A stretch of DNA of 64,000 nt. It comes from an uncultured Rhodopila sp. Its GTDB lineage: Bacteria; Pseudomonadota; Alphaproteobacteria; Acetobacterales; Acetobacteraceae. Each line of letters starts with the position of its first letter. Positions within the stretch are counted from its first letter, which is position 1. Below the pieces are notes generated by a model. That model ran no database searches. It worked only from the letters and a program-made list of their open reading frames with translations, and was not told the DNA's origin. Location of the stretch: NCBI GenBank assembly GCA_903932145.1, contig CAIZFE010000086.1, forward strand, positions 372,001 through 436,000, in the 5' to 3' direction. The translations under genes and the position numbers were made by a program. Of the stretch, positions 1 to 9,835 are shown piece by piece.

Positions 1-3000
1 GTGAACACTACGACCGGCATCACCTATGTTCCGGTCTTGTATTCTCCATCCGTCGTCGCGGACGACCCAAAATCGTCCATCGACTTCGGTACCGCCGGCA
101 ACGCCGTGGTTGGAGCTCTGACCATCGATAGCGGCATCACGGCGAATTTCAGCGGCACGATCGATGGCAACGTCGTGGTCAACGGCACTCTGGCCGTCAC
201 CAACGCCGCACTGACCATCGCTCCGTTTGGATCGGCCGCCCCATCCGTCAGCGGGTCGGGAACGTTGCTCATCGGAGGCGGCGGTATATTGACGCTGACC
301 GGATCGGATAGCGCCGCGATCCAATTCGGAGGCGGGACCCTGGCCTTGGGCAGTACCCTGCCCGCCGCCACGATCTCGGGTTTCGCGGCCGGGGATGCGA
401 TTACCCTGACGAGGCTGGTGACCGGTCTGACCTACATGCAGACCGGCGCCGCCAACGGCACGCTGACCCTGCTCAGCGGAACCACCACGATCGGCACCCT
501 GAATTTGGCCGGCGCCTATACCGCGCAACAGTTTCGGGTGCAGTTCTCCGGCATCGGGACGTCAAGCAGCATCACCTATGCGGCAACGCCCGGCACCGGG
601 CAGGGGGGCCAGGTCAGCAGCACCGCGGATAGCTATGCTTGGACCAACGCCAGTGGCGGCAACTGGAACAGCCCCGGCAACTGGACCGATACGACGGCCG
701 GCGGCGCGGCTGTGACCGTGCCGGGGGCAGGCAACGCGGTTGTCATCCAGGACAACCCCGGCCCCGCAACGTCCCAGATCATCGCCGGCTCCGGTGCGGC
801 GACCTCGTTGTCGGTGTATGGTTCGGCCAGTTCGGTTTTCACCGGCACGATCGCGGTACTCCGCCAGTTTTATCTGGGCACCAATCCGTCGGCCGGGATT
901 GCTCTGACCGGCGGCGCCCGGTTCAGCGTCGGCACTCTGGCCGATTACGCCGCCCTGATCGTCTCGGCCGGCAGCGCATTGACCGAAACCGGACTGTCCG
1001 GCGGATCGGAAATTGTCGGCAGCCTGAGTGTGATCGCCGCCAGCACTGTCAAGGCCGCCGGCAGCTTCGACATCGGTGGCGGCATCGTCGCCGTGGATGC
1101 GGCGTCGGTGCTGGAACTCGGGGCGGCCGGCGGTGCGGCAACCGGCGCTTTGACGATCGACAACGGACAGGCGGTGTCGCTGGAAGAGAACGGGATCATC
1201 GAGGCTAAACTGACGGTGAACGGCATTTTGGCCGTCAGCAACGGGATACTGGAAGGCTTCGGCGGCACCGCCGGCTCGATCGGCGGCAGCGGCACGGTCC
1301 AGATCGGAGCCGGCCGGTTGACCTTGAACGCCACCGACAGCGCCGCCCTGGCATTCAGTCCGTCCGGCGTTGGCACCCTGGAAGTGCGCGGCCCGCTGCC
1401 GTCCGGCACGATCGGCGGTTTTGCAGCCGGCGACACGATTCAGATCGATCAGACCGTCACGGGCGCCAGCTTCATCCAGACCACAGCCACAACCGGCAGG
1501 CTGACGCTGACGGACGGCGCGGTGACGGTCGGGACGTTGGCGTTCGCGGGCAGCTTCGCCGGCGGCCTGTTTCAGGTGGACCCGGGCGCATCCAGCGGCG
1601 TGGCGACGATCTCCCTGCAAAGCGCGGCCACCGGCGCCGCAACCGCCACCACCAGCAGCAGCAGCCGGGACGCCTACACCTGGACCGGCGCCAGCGGTGG
1701 AAGCTGGTCCACAGCGTCGAACTGGACCGATGCGACCACCAACATCGTCGCGGCAACTCTGCCCGGCACCCTCGACCCGGTCACCATCAACGGCGGCAAC
1801 AGCCAATACATGACGATCGGAGGCACCGGACTCTGTGCCAGTCTGGCTGTCACAGGCTTGATTTTGCTGACCGGTCAGGTCACCTCGGCCGGGCAACTCG
1901 CACAAACGGGCCAAACCGCGTCGCTGGCGTTGGAGGCCGGAGCGAAAGTCACCGCCGCTTCAGCCACCCTGGCCGGCATTTGGGAGGTCGGGGGCGGCAG
2001 TTCCGCCACGATCGCCGGCACGGCCACTGTAAACGGCGGCGCACTGTTGGCGCTCAACAACGGCACCGTGCAATTAGGAGGCTTGATCGGCAACGACGTC
2101 ATCGCGATCGACGCCAGTTCCTCGATCCGGATCGGATCGGTCACCGGCGCCGCAGCCGGCGCCCTGACCCAGGCGGTCGGCGCCACGACCGCGCTGACCG
2201 GTTCGATCTTCGGCAATATCGTAGCCAACGGCACCCTGGCTGTCGCGGGCGGCGGTTCGCTGTTCATCGACATGACTGGCGGCGCGGCGAGCGACCCGTA
2301 TGAAACCACGTCATCGATCGGCGGTACCGGAACCCTCTCGATCACCGAGGGCGCGACGCTCGGCCTCGGCGCCATCGACAGCGCCCTGATCCAATTCGCT
2401 GGCCCGAATGCGACGCTGGTCCTCTCGGCGCTTCCGACTTACTTGATCAGGGGCTTTGTCGCGGGCGACGTGATCCAAATCGATCAGGCCGTGACCGGCC
2501 TGAGTTATACCCAGAGCGCTCCGAACCAGGGCTTACTGACGCTTCTCAACGGAGCAACAACGGTCGGAGTCCTCAAGTTGGCCGGTAGTTACACCAGCGC
2601 GACACCGTTCCACGTCGATTCCGCGCCCAACGGTGCGACCGCGACCATCACCCTACAGACGCTCGGTGCTGCGGCGGTGCAGCCGGCCCTCATCCAGGGC
2701 ACCATGGCCTCCGATCAACTGACTGCCACCGCGACCGGCCAGACGCTTGCTGGCCTGGGCGGCAATGACACACTCAACGGCGTCGGCTTCGCGTCGATCG
2801 CGTTCAAAGACCTGACCGCCAACATGAACGGAGACGTGATCCAGGGGTTCACAACCTCCGACTGGCTCGATTTCTCCGACATGAATCCGGCCGCCGCCAC
2901 GTTCCATTATGCCGGAGGCACCCTGTCCGTCACCGACGGCACGCACGCGGCCTCGCTCGGAGTAGGGTTCGCGGCACTACCGGCGACCGGCACTTTCCAT

Positions 3001-3045
3001 TCAGCCAGCGACGGAGTGGGCGGCAGCAAGCTAACCTGGTCGTAG
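1..3045 (+). CDS. Modular beta-strand repeat surface/secreted protein, probably 5'-truncated
   Basis: The frame is open from the first base (1014 codons). The protein is low in Cys and rich in Gly, Ala, Thr and Ser, as in secreted beta-solenoid or adhesin-like proteins. Three modules are visible. A GF(A/V)AGD motif recurs near residues 125, 471 and 816, each followed by a VTG..Y/F.Q...G.LTL segment. A W..ASGG.W....NWTD motif recurs near 212 and 559. The period is about 346 residues. The matching W motif of the first module would lie upstream of base 1, so the gene is probably cut by the window edge and the GTG at base 1 is not trusted as the start. The C-terminal 110 residues contain GLGGNDTLNG, an RTX-like glycine-rich turn, which fits type I secretion. 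Function is unknown; adhesion or a surface layer is an inference. Confidence 0.75.
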   Translation: MNTTTGITYVPVLYSPSVVADDPKSSIDFGTAGNAVVGALTIDSGITANFSGTIDGNVVVNGTLAVTNAALTIAPFGSAAPSVSGSGTLLIGGGGILTLTGSDSAAIQFGGGTLALGSTLPAATISGFAAGDAITLTRLVTGLTYMQTGAANGTLTLLSGTTTIGTLNLAGAYTAQQFRVQFSGIGTSSSITYAATPGTGQGGQVSSTADSYAWTNASGGNWNSPGNWTDTTAGGAAVTVPGAGNAVVIQDNPGPATSQIIAGSGAATSLSVYGSASSVFTGTIAVLRQFYLGTNPSAGIALTGGARFSVGTLADYAALIVSAGSALTETGLSGGSEIVGSLSVIAASTVKAAGSFDIGGGIVAVDAASVLELGAAGGAATGALTIDNGQAVSLEENGIIEAKLTVNGILAVSNGILEGFGGTAGSIGGSGTVQIGAGRLTLNATDSAALAFSPSGVGTLEVRGPLPSGTIGGFAAGDTIQIDQTVTGASFIQTTATTGRLTLTDGAVTVGTLAFAGSFAGGLFQVDPGASSGVATISLQSAATGAATATTSSSSRDAYTWTGASGGSWSTASNWTDATTNIVAATLPGTLDPVTINGGNSQYMTIGGTGLCASLAVTGLILLTGQVTSAGQLAQTGQTASLALEAGAKVTAASATLAGIWEVGGGSSATIAGTATVNGGALLALNNGTVQLGGLIGNDVIAIDASSSIRIGSVTGAAAGALTQAVGATTALTGSIFGNIVANGTLAVAGGGSLFIDMTGGAASDPYETTSSIGGTGTLSITEGATLGLGAIDSALIQFAGPNATLVLSALPTYLIRGFVAGDVIQIDQAVTGLSYTQSAPNQGLLTLLNGATTVGVLKLAGSYTSATPFHVDSAPNGATATITLQTLGAAAVQPALIQGTMASDQLTATATGQTLAGLGGNDTLNGVGFASIAFKDLTANMNGDVIQGFTTSDWLDFSDMNPAAATFHYAGGTLSVTDGTHAASLGVGFAALPATGTFHSASDGVGGSKLTWS

Positions 3046-3049
3046 CGCT

Positions 3050-3328
3050 TTAATGCTGGAGCACCGGCATCAAGATATGCATGGCGATCAGCACCAGGAT
3101 CAAAATCGCCGCGACGCGGACCAGACCGCCGAACAGCCGGAGGGACGCCACGATCAATAACACCGCGAGTGCCACCAGAATTGTCGTCTGTATGACCGGT
3201 GGCAAACCAAACCGCTCAAGTTGCGCACGCAGCCACACTTCGATCGCCACGATGCCGGCGACGATCAGGTCTCCGATCTGAATGAGAAGTGCCAGTATAG
3301 AGCCGATCGTCTGCCTGAAGCTGTCCAT
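3050..3328 (-). CDS. Small multi-pass membrane protein, unknown function
   Basis: This 92-residue protein has an ATG start preceded by a GGAGGGCACC ribosome site. It contains about three hydrophobic stretches (near residues 10-30, 45-65 and 68-88) separated by short polar loops, one with LRAQLERFG. It converges with the upstream surface protein gene, leaving only four bases between them. No family was recognised. The good ribosome site and the clean membrane pattern support a real gene. Confidence 0.6.
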   Translation of the reverse strand: MDSFRQTIGSILALLIQIGDLIVAGIVAIEVWLRAQLERFGLPPVIQTTILVALAVLLIVASLRLFGGLVRVAAILILVLIAMHILMPVLQH

Positions 3329-3411
3329 GGTGCCCTCCTGAAATCTGCTCGCGGGAACCGGAACGTCATCCTGCGCATCGACCCGTCACCAGGATAGCGG
3401 CGCCCATTCTG

Positions 3412-3438
3412 GTCCGGTTTTCGTTCAGCGAACCGGAC
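3412..3438. promoter_or_regulatory. 8-bp inverted repeat between divergent genes
   Basis: GTCCGGTT (3412-3419) is repeated inverted as AACCGGAC (3431-3438) with an 11-base loop. It lies about 100 bases upstream of the iron alcohol dehydrogenase gene and on the 5' side of the divergent small membrane protein gene. It could be an operator or an RNA hairpin. No promoter boxes could be assigned. Confidence 0.25.
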
Positions 3439-3534
3439 ATGTTACGTGGCATCATCCAATCCTGCTTTCAATGCCTCTGGCAAGCCATCCATCACTCGCG
3501 CTAAACCAGGGACATAAGACCGGAGGACACACCA

Positions 3535-4722
3535 ATGACTGCAATCAACATGAATTTTGCCTCGCCCCGCCTGCTGTTGGTCAGTGCGGGTGCTGTCCGT
3601 CAGATCGTGACCGTGATGGCGAAATTCGGCCTGTCGCGGCCTTTGGTGGTCACCGACCCGTTCATGGTCAGCTCCGGCCATGTACGAAACTGCCTTGATC
3701 CGTTGCTGGAAGCCGGGCTGGCGGTTTCAGTCTTCAGCGATACCGTCCCCGATCCCACCGACACGGTGATCGAGGCAGGCGTCGAAGAACTGAACAAGGG
3801 TGATTTCGACTGCCTGATCGGGTTCGGCGGGGGATCACCGATCGATACCGCCAAGGCGATGTCGATCCTGGCGGCGGGCGGCGGCAAGATGTGCGACTAC
3901 AAGGCACCCTTCGCGGCCGACAAGGGAGCGCTGCCGATCATCGCCATCCCAACCACAGCCGGCACCGGCAGCGAATGCACCCGCTTCACCGTCATCACTG
4001 ACACCGAACATGATGAGAAAATGTTGATCGCCGGCCTCGGCGCTCTGCCGTTGGCCGCATTGGTGGATTACGAACTGACCTACTCGGTGCCACCGCGCAC
4101 CACCGCCGACACCGGTATCGATAGCCTGACCCATGCACTGGAGGCCTATGTGTCCAAGCGCGCCAACCCGCTGTCGGACGCGCTGGCCCTGTCGGCGATG
4201 GCGTTGATTGGCGCCAATATCCGTATCGCCTACGCCGAACCCCGCAACGCCATCGCGCGCGAGGCAATGATGCTCGGTGCCACGGAGGCCGGGCTGGCGT
4301 TCTCCAACAGTTCGGTCGCCCTGGTGCACGGCATGTCGCGCCCGATTGGCGCGCATTTCCACGTGCCGCACGGGCTGTCGAACGCGATGCTGTTGCCCGC
4401 GATTACCCGTTTCTCGGTTCCAGGCGCTGAAAAACGCTACGCCGAGGCCGCCCGGCGGATCGGTTTCGCCGCGTTGACGGACAGCGACGGCGCGGCGGCG
4501 GCGAAGCTGGTCACCGGGTTGGAGACGCTGAACCGGGACCTGTCAGTGCCGAGCCCGGCCGATTACGGGATCGACGAGGCGACCTGGAACGGCAAAATGG
4601 CGCTGATGGCCGAACAGGCGCTGGCATCGGGAAGCCCGGCGAACAATCCGCGCGTCCCGACTGCCGCGGAGATCGTGGGATTGTATCGGGAGGTTTGGAC
4701 CGGCGCGGCGGCGAACCGATAA
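3535..4722 (+). CDS. Iron-containing alcohol dehydrogenase
   Basis: This is a cytoplasmic NAD(P)-dependent oxidoreductase of the Fe-ADH family, which interconverts alcohols and aldehydes or ketones. The 395 residues match the usual family length. The nucleotide-binding loop FGGGSPIDTAKAM is near residue 100 and PTTAGTGSE is near 140. The metal-ligand region TGIDSLTHALEAY is near 195-205, and the His-rich stretch ALVHGMSRPIGAHFHVPHG is near 265-285. The ATG follows GGAGGACACACCA, a strong ribosome site. The gene stands alone, divergent from a small membrane protein gene and convergent with a ferritin-like gene, so the substrate cannot be inferred from neighbours. Confidence 0.93.
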   Translation: MTAINMNFASPRLLLVSAGAVRQIVTVMAKFGLSRPLVVTDPFMVSSGHVRNCLDPLLEAGLAVSVFSDTVPDPTDTVIEAGVEELNKGDFDCLIGFGGGSPIDTAKAMSILAAGGGKMCDYKAPFAADKGALPIIAIPTTAGTGSECTRFTVITDTEHDEKMLIAGLGALPLAALVDYELTYSVPPRTTADTGIDSLTHALEAYVSKRANPLSDALALSAMALIGANIRIAYAEPRNAIAREAMMLGATEAGLAFSNSSVALVHGMSRPIGAHFHVPHGLSNAMLLPAITRFSVPGAEKRYAEAARRIGFAALTDSDGAAAAKLVTGLETLNRDLSVPSPADYGIDEATWNGKMALMAEQALASGSPANNPRVPTAAEIVGLYREVWTGAAANR

Positions 4723-4846
4723 GGCGCCGCCGGACGTCGGGTGCGGGCGCGCCATGTGGCAATCCCGCTCCCGATCGAAAGGCAAAACGTGTCACAAACC
4801 GGATAGAAAATCCCGGCCCGGACCCACCGCGCAACCGGCCGGATGC

Positions 4847-5416
4847 CTACGTTCCCTGATGGGCCTGCAGAAGATCCAGCATGTCGGTGGCGTGCTCTTC
4901 CTCGACCGAAAGGATGCTCTGCAGCATCACCCGGGTCGCCGGATCGTCATCGCCAAAAAACCGGATCAGTTCGCGGTAATGATCGACCGCGATACGTTCG
5001 GCGATCAGATTTTCCTTGATCATATCAACGAGGTTCTGCCCCTCGGCGTATTGAGAGGCAGAACGGCTCGCCAAACCTTCAGGATTGAAGTTGGGCTTGC
5101 CGCCAAGCTGGTCGATACGCTCAGCCACCGCCATCATATGCTGCTGTTCTTCTTTGGCATGCTGGGCAAATTCGTCCTTGATCGCCTCACTGGAAATGCC
5201 GGTCGCCGTGATGGCATGCACGGTATAGCGCAGCACGCAGACAATCTCGGTTGCCAGCACGGACTGTAAGATCTCAATCGTGCGATTGACATCACCGCCA
5301 TACGTCTTCGTTACGACCCCGTCGGAGAGATTCTGCCGGGCGCGTTCTCGCAATGTCTTGACGTCGGATAAGAATGGCTTTTCGGCCGATCCGGTGGTCG
5401 CTGTCGTGTTGCTCAC
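4847..5416 (-). CDS. Ferritin-like/bacterioferritin-type diiron protein
   Basis: This 189-residue protein has the four-helix ferritin pattern, with iron ligands visible as ATEI (near residue 60), KEEQQH (near 95), ENLIAERIA (near 143) and EEEH (near 175). Such proteins oxidise and store iron or protect against peroxide. The start chosen is a GTG at 5416 preceded by GGAAGGGAAC. A longer in-frame version beginning at 5551 lacks a ribosome site and adds a non-conserved leader. No N-terminal export signal is seen. Which subfamily it belongs to (Bfr, Dps-like or a bacterioferritin-like outlier) cannot be decided from the sequence alone. Confidence 0.85.
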   Translation of the reverse strand: MSNTTATTGSAEKPFLSDVKTLRERARQNLSDGVVTKTYGGDVNRTIEILQSVLATEIVCVLRYTVHAITATGISSEAIKDEFAQHAKEEQQHMMAVAERIDQLGGKPNFNPEGLASRSASQYAEGQNLVDMIKENLIAERIAVDHYRELIRFFGDDDPATRVMLQSILSVEEEHATDMLDLLQAHQGT

Positions 5417-5566
5417 GATATGTTCCCTTCCGATGATTGCTTGAGCCTCACGTAAGATCACCGCCTCGGTGTTGCCAGTCAGAAAAACCCTTTGTGTTCG
5501 AACGGCACTGGCTTGACATATGAGGCAGCCTGTTACCCGCTGGGCACACAATGGGGAAATGCAGAC

Positions 5567-5986
5567 GTGGAGATCGTGTTCAACCCACTACCGGATGATA
5601 CGCTGACCCGCCTTATCAGCGACCACGTCATTGGTATAAATTTCGCGCGGACAGGCGTCACCGATTGGCACCCCGTTAACTTTTTTCTGAAAAGCGCCCG
5701 AGGCGAGTGGCTTGGCGGCCTGACCGGCTATGTCTGGGGCGGCTGGTTGCACGTGAATTTTCTGTGGGTGACGGAATCTCTTCGTGGTCAGGGACACGGA
5801 ACCTGTTTGATGGACGCGGCGGAGGCAATGTCCAAGGAGCGTGGAGCCTTTGGGGCAACCCTGGAAACCCACACGTTCCAGGCTCCGGGATTCTACACGA
5901 AACGGGGATACACGGTGTTTGGCCGGATCGACGACTATCCGCCGGGTCACGGTAAGCTGTTTCTATCGAAACGGTTTGAAGTCTAG
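5567..5986 (+). CDS. GNAT-family N-acetyltransferase
   Basis: The 139-residue product has the GNAT core. The acetyl-CoA loop appears as LRGQGHGTCLMDAAE near residues 75-90, followed by ATLETHTFQAPGFYTKRGYTVFGRI, which is the family's beta5-alpha4 segment. A GTG start at 5567 with GGGGAAA upstream gives the normal small-GNAT length. An upstream TTG at 5492 would add 25 unconserved residues overlapping the neighbouring gene's 5' side. The acceptor is unknown. The gene is convergent with opgH. Confidence 0.82.
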   Translation: MEIVFNPLPDDTLTRLISDHVIGINFARTGVTDWHPVNFFLKSARGEWLGGLTGYVWGGWLHVNFLWVTESLRGQGHGTCLMDAAEAMSKERGAFGATLETHTFQAPGFYTKRGYTVFGRIDDYPPGHGKLFLSKRFEV

Positions 5987-6108
5987 TTCCGCATCACCGG
6001 CAGTTTCCTGGCGGCGGCCGGGTGCGCTACCGCTACGCTGGGCGTTCCAGGAATGCGCTGCGCAAATGGCGGTTGGAACGATGGCGGTTCGAGGATTTAG
6101 CCTTTCGG

Positions 6109-8244
6109 TCAGAACGGGCGGACCTTTGACGCGATCGCACTTATCGTCACCAGACGCTCCAGTGCCCGTCGATCGGACAGTACCGCGCGCTGTTCGGCCG
6201 CGTCCAGTGTCGGCCAGACCCGGGCCGCGCATTCTGATTCGGCGAGTTTGGCGGACCCGATCAGAAGTGGGACATTGAGCGGATCAATCCCCGGTCGTCG
6301 TCCGGGCGGCAGCATCTGCTGGTGCGCCGCCATGAACGCGGGGTCATTTAACAACCCGATTCCGCTTGCCACCACCGGGCTCGACGATTGCTGCCGGTAG
6401 AGAGCGGCCGTCCGCCGCAAGATCTCCGGCGGATGGGTTTCTTCCGGGATACGCAACAATCTGATCCGTCGCAACCAGATGCCCCAAGATCGCCGGCCGG
6501 TCCAGGAGGCCAGGGGCACCGCCAATGCCAAACCGAGCACAACCGGCAGCATCCATAATGCAAGGTAAACCGAGACCGCCCAAGCCCCAACGCCAAGCAA
6601 AACGCCCAAAATCGTATGGCGGCGATACAGCCGGACAATGTCGCGCAGCGGAATGCCCCCGTCGTCGCGGCGCTGCGCATTCCAGCCCGAATCCCGTCCC
6701 AGCAGGATTGCAACGACGTCGCTGGTTTGCGTCAGCATCACAACCGGCGCCAGTAGACCGGCAATTAGCGTTTCTAGTAACATACTGAATATCAGACCGA
6801 AGAAACCGCCGCAGCCGCGCCGCGCATCGCGATGCACCATGACGGTGATTATGCCCAATACCTTCGGCACCATCAGCAGTCCCATCGTTCCAATGAACAC
6901 CCACATTGCTCGGATTGGATCGATGACCGGCCATTGCGGGAACAAAGCCTTGCCGACATCCGGGAAATAGTCGGGTGGAATGAATCTGGCCTGTAGTGCG
7001 ATCAGCACGCCGCTCAGCAGAAACAACAGCCACAGCGGTGCGGTGATGTATGACCCGATGCCGGTCAGCAGATGCATGCGGCTGACCCAGTTTAGCCCGC
7101 GTGACGGCAGCACCGCGATATGTTGCAGGTTGCCCTGGCACCACCTGCGGTCACGCACTGCGAGATCCATCAGTGAGGGAGGACTTTCTTCGTAACTACC
7201 CTCCAGTCCCGGCATCATGTGGATAGCCCAGCCGCCGCGGCGCATCAGGGCGGCTTCGATAAAGTCGTGGCTCATGATATGGCCGCCGAACGGTTTGCGG
7301 CCGGGCAATTCGGGCAGACCGGCCTGTTCCGCGAACGCCCGGGTGCGGATCAGCGCATTGTGGCCCCAGTAGTTGCCCTCGGCGCCATGCCACCATGCGA
7401 TCCCATGGGCGATGACCGGACCATACACGCGCCCGGCGAATTGCTGCATCCGAGCAAAAACGGTGGAGCCCCCGGTGATGATAGGAAGCGTTTGGATCAG
7501 GCCCACGTCGGGATGCGCCTCCATCGCGCGGACCAGAGCGACCAGCGTGTCGCCGCGCATAACGCTGTCGGCGTCGAGGATCAGGAATTGCGGGTAGGCG
7601 CCACCGAACCGTTCGACCCATTCGGCAATGTTGCCGGACTTGCGTGCGGTGTTGTTGGCACGGTGACGATAGAAAATCCGGCTCGCCCCGTTGGTTCTGT
7701 CTCGCAGGTCGAGAAAGGCTTTTTCCTCCTCCAGCCAAACGTCCGGTTGCGTGGTGTCGCTCAGGATAAAGATATCGAAGGATTCGCCGGCGTGCAGACC
7801 TCGAAGTTCTTCATCGATTGCCTCCAGTCCCGCCATGATACGGGTCGGGGACTCGTTGTAGGTCGGCATCAACAGCGCGGTGCGGGAGGTTGGGAGGCCG
7901 GCCGGGGCCAGCAAACGACGGCCACCTCCGGCCATGACTGAAACAAACCCGGCGATCGCGCTGGTGAACGACAGCGCGATCCAGGCAAACAGCGCCACGA
8001 ACAGCGCGAGCATGAAGATGGCCAGCGGTGTCGCGCCGTTGACGGCCAGAACGCGATACATCTCGCGCGTGCCGAATCCCGTCAGCACAATCGCGCTGCC
8101 GATTACCAGCAGGCGTCGCAGACCCATGCCCCGAGGCGAGGATGGGAAACCGTGGCTCTTCGGGGGGCCTCGGCGCAACGACTGGGTCGGCATGGGCAGC
8201 GGTGCTTCCGCCGGCAGCGGGCGAAAACTCACCCCTTCGTCCAT
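6109..8244 (-). CDS. opgH: Glucan biosynthesis glucosyltransferase H
   Basis: OpgH (MdoH) is the inner-membrane glycosyltransferase that makes the beta-1,2-glucan backbone of osmoregulated periplasmic glucans from UDP-glucose. The 711-residue protein has N-terminal membrane segments, then a GT2 catalytic domain with LILDADSVMRGD (DxD), SHDFIEAALMRRGGW and RDRRWCQGNLQH (Q..RW-type motif). Several C-terminal membrane helices follow. The ATG at 8244 overlaps the end of opgG by 16 bases, which indicates translational coupling. A longer frame reaching 8349 would overlap opgG further and begins with unconserved residues. Confidence 0.95.
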   Translation of the reverse strand: MDEGVSFRPLPAEAPLPMPTQSLRRGPPKSHGFPSSPRGMGLRRLLVIGSAIVLTGFGTREMYRVLAVNGATPLAIFMLALFVALFAWIALSFTSAIAGFVSVMAGGGRRLLAPAGLPTSRTALLMPTYNESPTRIMAGLEAIDEELRGLHAGESFDIFILSDTTQPDVWLEEEKAFLDLRDRTNGASRIFYRHRANNTARKSGNIAEWVERFGGAYPQFLILDADSVMRGDTLVALVRAMEAHPDVGLIQTLPIITGGSTVFARMQQFAGRVYGPVIAHGIAWWHGAEGNYWGHNALIRTRAFAEQAGLPELPGRKPFGGHIMSHDFIEAALMRRGGWAIHMMPGLEGSYEESPPSLMDLAVRDRRWCQGNLQHIAVLPSRGLNWVSRMHLLTGIGSYITAPLWLLFLLSGVLIALQARFIPPDYFPDVGKALFPQWPVIDPIRAMWVFIGTMGLLMVPKVLGIITVMVHRDARRGCGGFFGLIFSMLLETLIAGLLAPVVMLTQTSDVVAILLGRDSGWNAQRRDDGGIPLRDIVRLYRRHTILGVLLGVGAWAVSVYLALWMLPVVLGLALAVPLASWTGRRSWGIWLRRIRLLRIPEETHPPEILRRTAALYRQQSSSPVVASGIGLLNDPAFMAAHQQMLPPGRRPGIDPLNVPLLIGSAKLAESECAARVWPTLDAAEQRAVLSDRRALERLVTISAIASKVRPF

Positions 8245-9746
8245 CGATAGATCCAGGTTTCCGAAAGCGGTTGGTCTCCCTGCATCATGCGGACATGCAA
8301 CTCGGCCAATGTGTTGTCCTCGGGGTCCAGTTGGATACTGACACGCCAACCACTGACATCGGGGTTTGGTTGCGTCACCGCGCTGATGATCTTTCCTTTA
8401 TCGGTGCCGACATCCAAGGTTGGCAGAGCCTCGGGTTTCAGCGCCTTCAAAGACTCACCCACGAAATCGATCACGAACTGCCGGTGTTTTTGGTCGAACG
8501 ACAAGCCACACCGGGTTTGCATGACCTGAGCCAGCTTGACTTCACCGGGGGGAGACCAGCCCCAGTGAAGCCGGTAGTTCAGCAGATATTCACCCTTGGC
8601 GCGTAACGGGTCATGCGGCCGCCAGAATGCAACCATGTTGTCATTGACCTCCCGATCGCTCGGGATTTCCACCAGTTCAACGACGCCCTGGCCCCAATCG
8701 CCGATCGGTTCGACCCATAGCGAGGGTCGCCTTTCGTAGCGGCTCTCCAGGTCCTGGTAATCGACGAAGGCGCGCTTACGCTGCATCAGGCCGAACCCGC
8801 GCGGGCTGGCGTCCTGGAACGAACTGATTTGCAGATCGCGCGGGTTGGTCAGTGGCCGCCAGATTGCCTCGTCGTGGCCGGTGCGCATCTGCAAGCCGTT
8901 CGAGTCATGCACCGCGGCGCGCCAGTCGTCGAACCGTATGCGGTCGTTGGAATCGAACAGGAACATGCTGGTCAGCGGCGCCAGGCCGGCTTGGGCGATG
9001 TCCACTCTGGGGTAGGTCGCGGTTTCGGTGTCGAAGACGGTGTCCTCGCCGGGCCGGATGGTGAACCGGAACGCGGCGGTCGCACTCGGGCTGTCCAGCA
9101 GTGCGTGGATGACAATCAGGTCAGCGCCCGGTGCGGGACGTTCCAACCAGAATGACCGAAAAACCGGAAATTCCTCGCCGCTGCCGTCGGCGGTCTTGAT
9201 CGCCAGTCCCCTTGCGGACAGACCGTATCCCTGGCCTTTTGCGACGGCCCTGAAATAGCTGGCGCCCAGGAAGGCGCAGACTTCATCAATGGGGTCCTGA
9301 TGGGTCAGGGGATAATGAATGCGAAATCCCGCGAAGCCCAGATCGCCGGTGCTGGCGGGTGTTTTGTCGAATGTGAACATGTCGGGGCTGTATTTGATCG
9401 GTTCCGCCTTGCCGTCGGCGACTTCGAAAATGGCCACTCGATCGTGGTAGATGTAGCCGCGGTGGAAGAACTGTGCGGTGAACCGCCGGCCCGAGCCGCG
9501 CCATAGCGATTTGGCCGGATCGAACCGGATGCCTTGATACGCTTCGAAGTCCAGGTCCTTAAAGGGCGCGGGCAGCGTGTCGTCAGGCGCCTTATACGGC
9601 TGCATGGCGAGCTGGCGCGCCATGGTGCGTACCGTCGCGGCGTCGAAAGAAGACGATTGCGCCACCGGTTCGGCCGCAAAGGCTCGGTTCGAGGCAGCGA
9701 GCAGCGGCAATGATGCGCTGGCACTCAGGAAAACGCGACGAAGCAA
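8229..9746 (-). CDS. opgG: Periplasmic glucan biosynthesis protein, OpgG/OpgD family
   Basis: This is a 505-residue exported protein of the MdoG family, needed for the branching or maturation of osmoregulated periplasmic glucans. The N-terminus LRRVFLSASASLPLLAAS resembles a twin-arginine signal (RRVFL), with AFA as the likely cleavage region. A twin-arginine signal is known for OpgD, so OpgD is an alternative name. The start is a TTG with AGGTGA four bases upstream. The family-typical KDLDFEAYQGIRF occurs near residue 65 and FWLERPAPGA near 200. The gene is followed directly by the overlapping opgH. Confidence 0.92.
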   Translation of the reverse strand: MLRRVFLSASASLPLLAASNRAFAAEPVAQSSSFDAATVRTMARQLAMQPYKAPDDTLPAPFKDLDFEAYQGIRFDPAKSLWRGSGRRFTAQFFHRGYIYHDRVAIFEVADGKAEPIKYSPDMFTFDKTPASTGDLGFAGFRIHYPLTHQDPIDEVCAFLGASYFRAVAKGQGYGLSARGLAIKTADGSGEEFPVFRSFWLERPAPGADLIVIHALLDSPSATAAFRFTIRPGEDTVFDTETATYPRVDIAQAGLAPLTSMFLFDSNDRIRFDDWRAAVHDSNGLQMRTGHDEAIWRPLTNPRDLQISSFQDASPRGFGLMQRKRAFVDYQDLESRYERRPSLWVEPIGDWGQGVVELVEIPSDREVNDNMVAFWRPHDPLRAKGEYLLNYRLHWGWSPPGEVKLAQVMQTRCGLSFDQKHRQFVIDFVGESLKALKPEALPTLDVGTDKGKIISAVTQPNPDVSGWRVSIQLDPEDNTLAELHVRMMQGDQPLSETWIYRWTKG

Positions 9747-9835
9747 GGCTCACCTATGGATTGGGATCCATCAGACATGGCATCGCATCGTCTCCGAACT
9801 GCGGCGGCAGCTCGCACGTTCGCGTGAGAACGCGC

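Noticed and set aside
5513-5540. Promoter with TTGACA before the acetyltransferase gene
   Set aside because: No acceptable -10 box at 16-18 bases.
5417-5551. Longer N-terminus for the ferritin-like protein
   Set aside because: No ribosome site, unconserved residues and overlap with the divergent acetyltransferase region; GTG at 5416 has GGAAGGGA.
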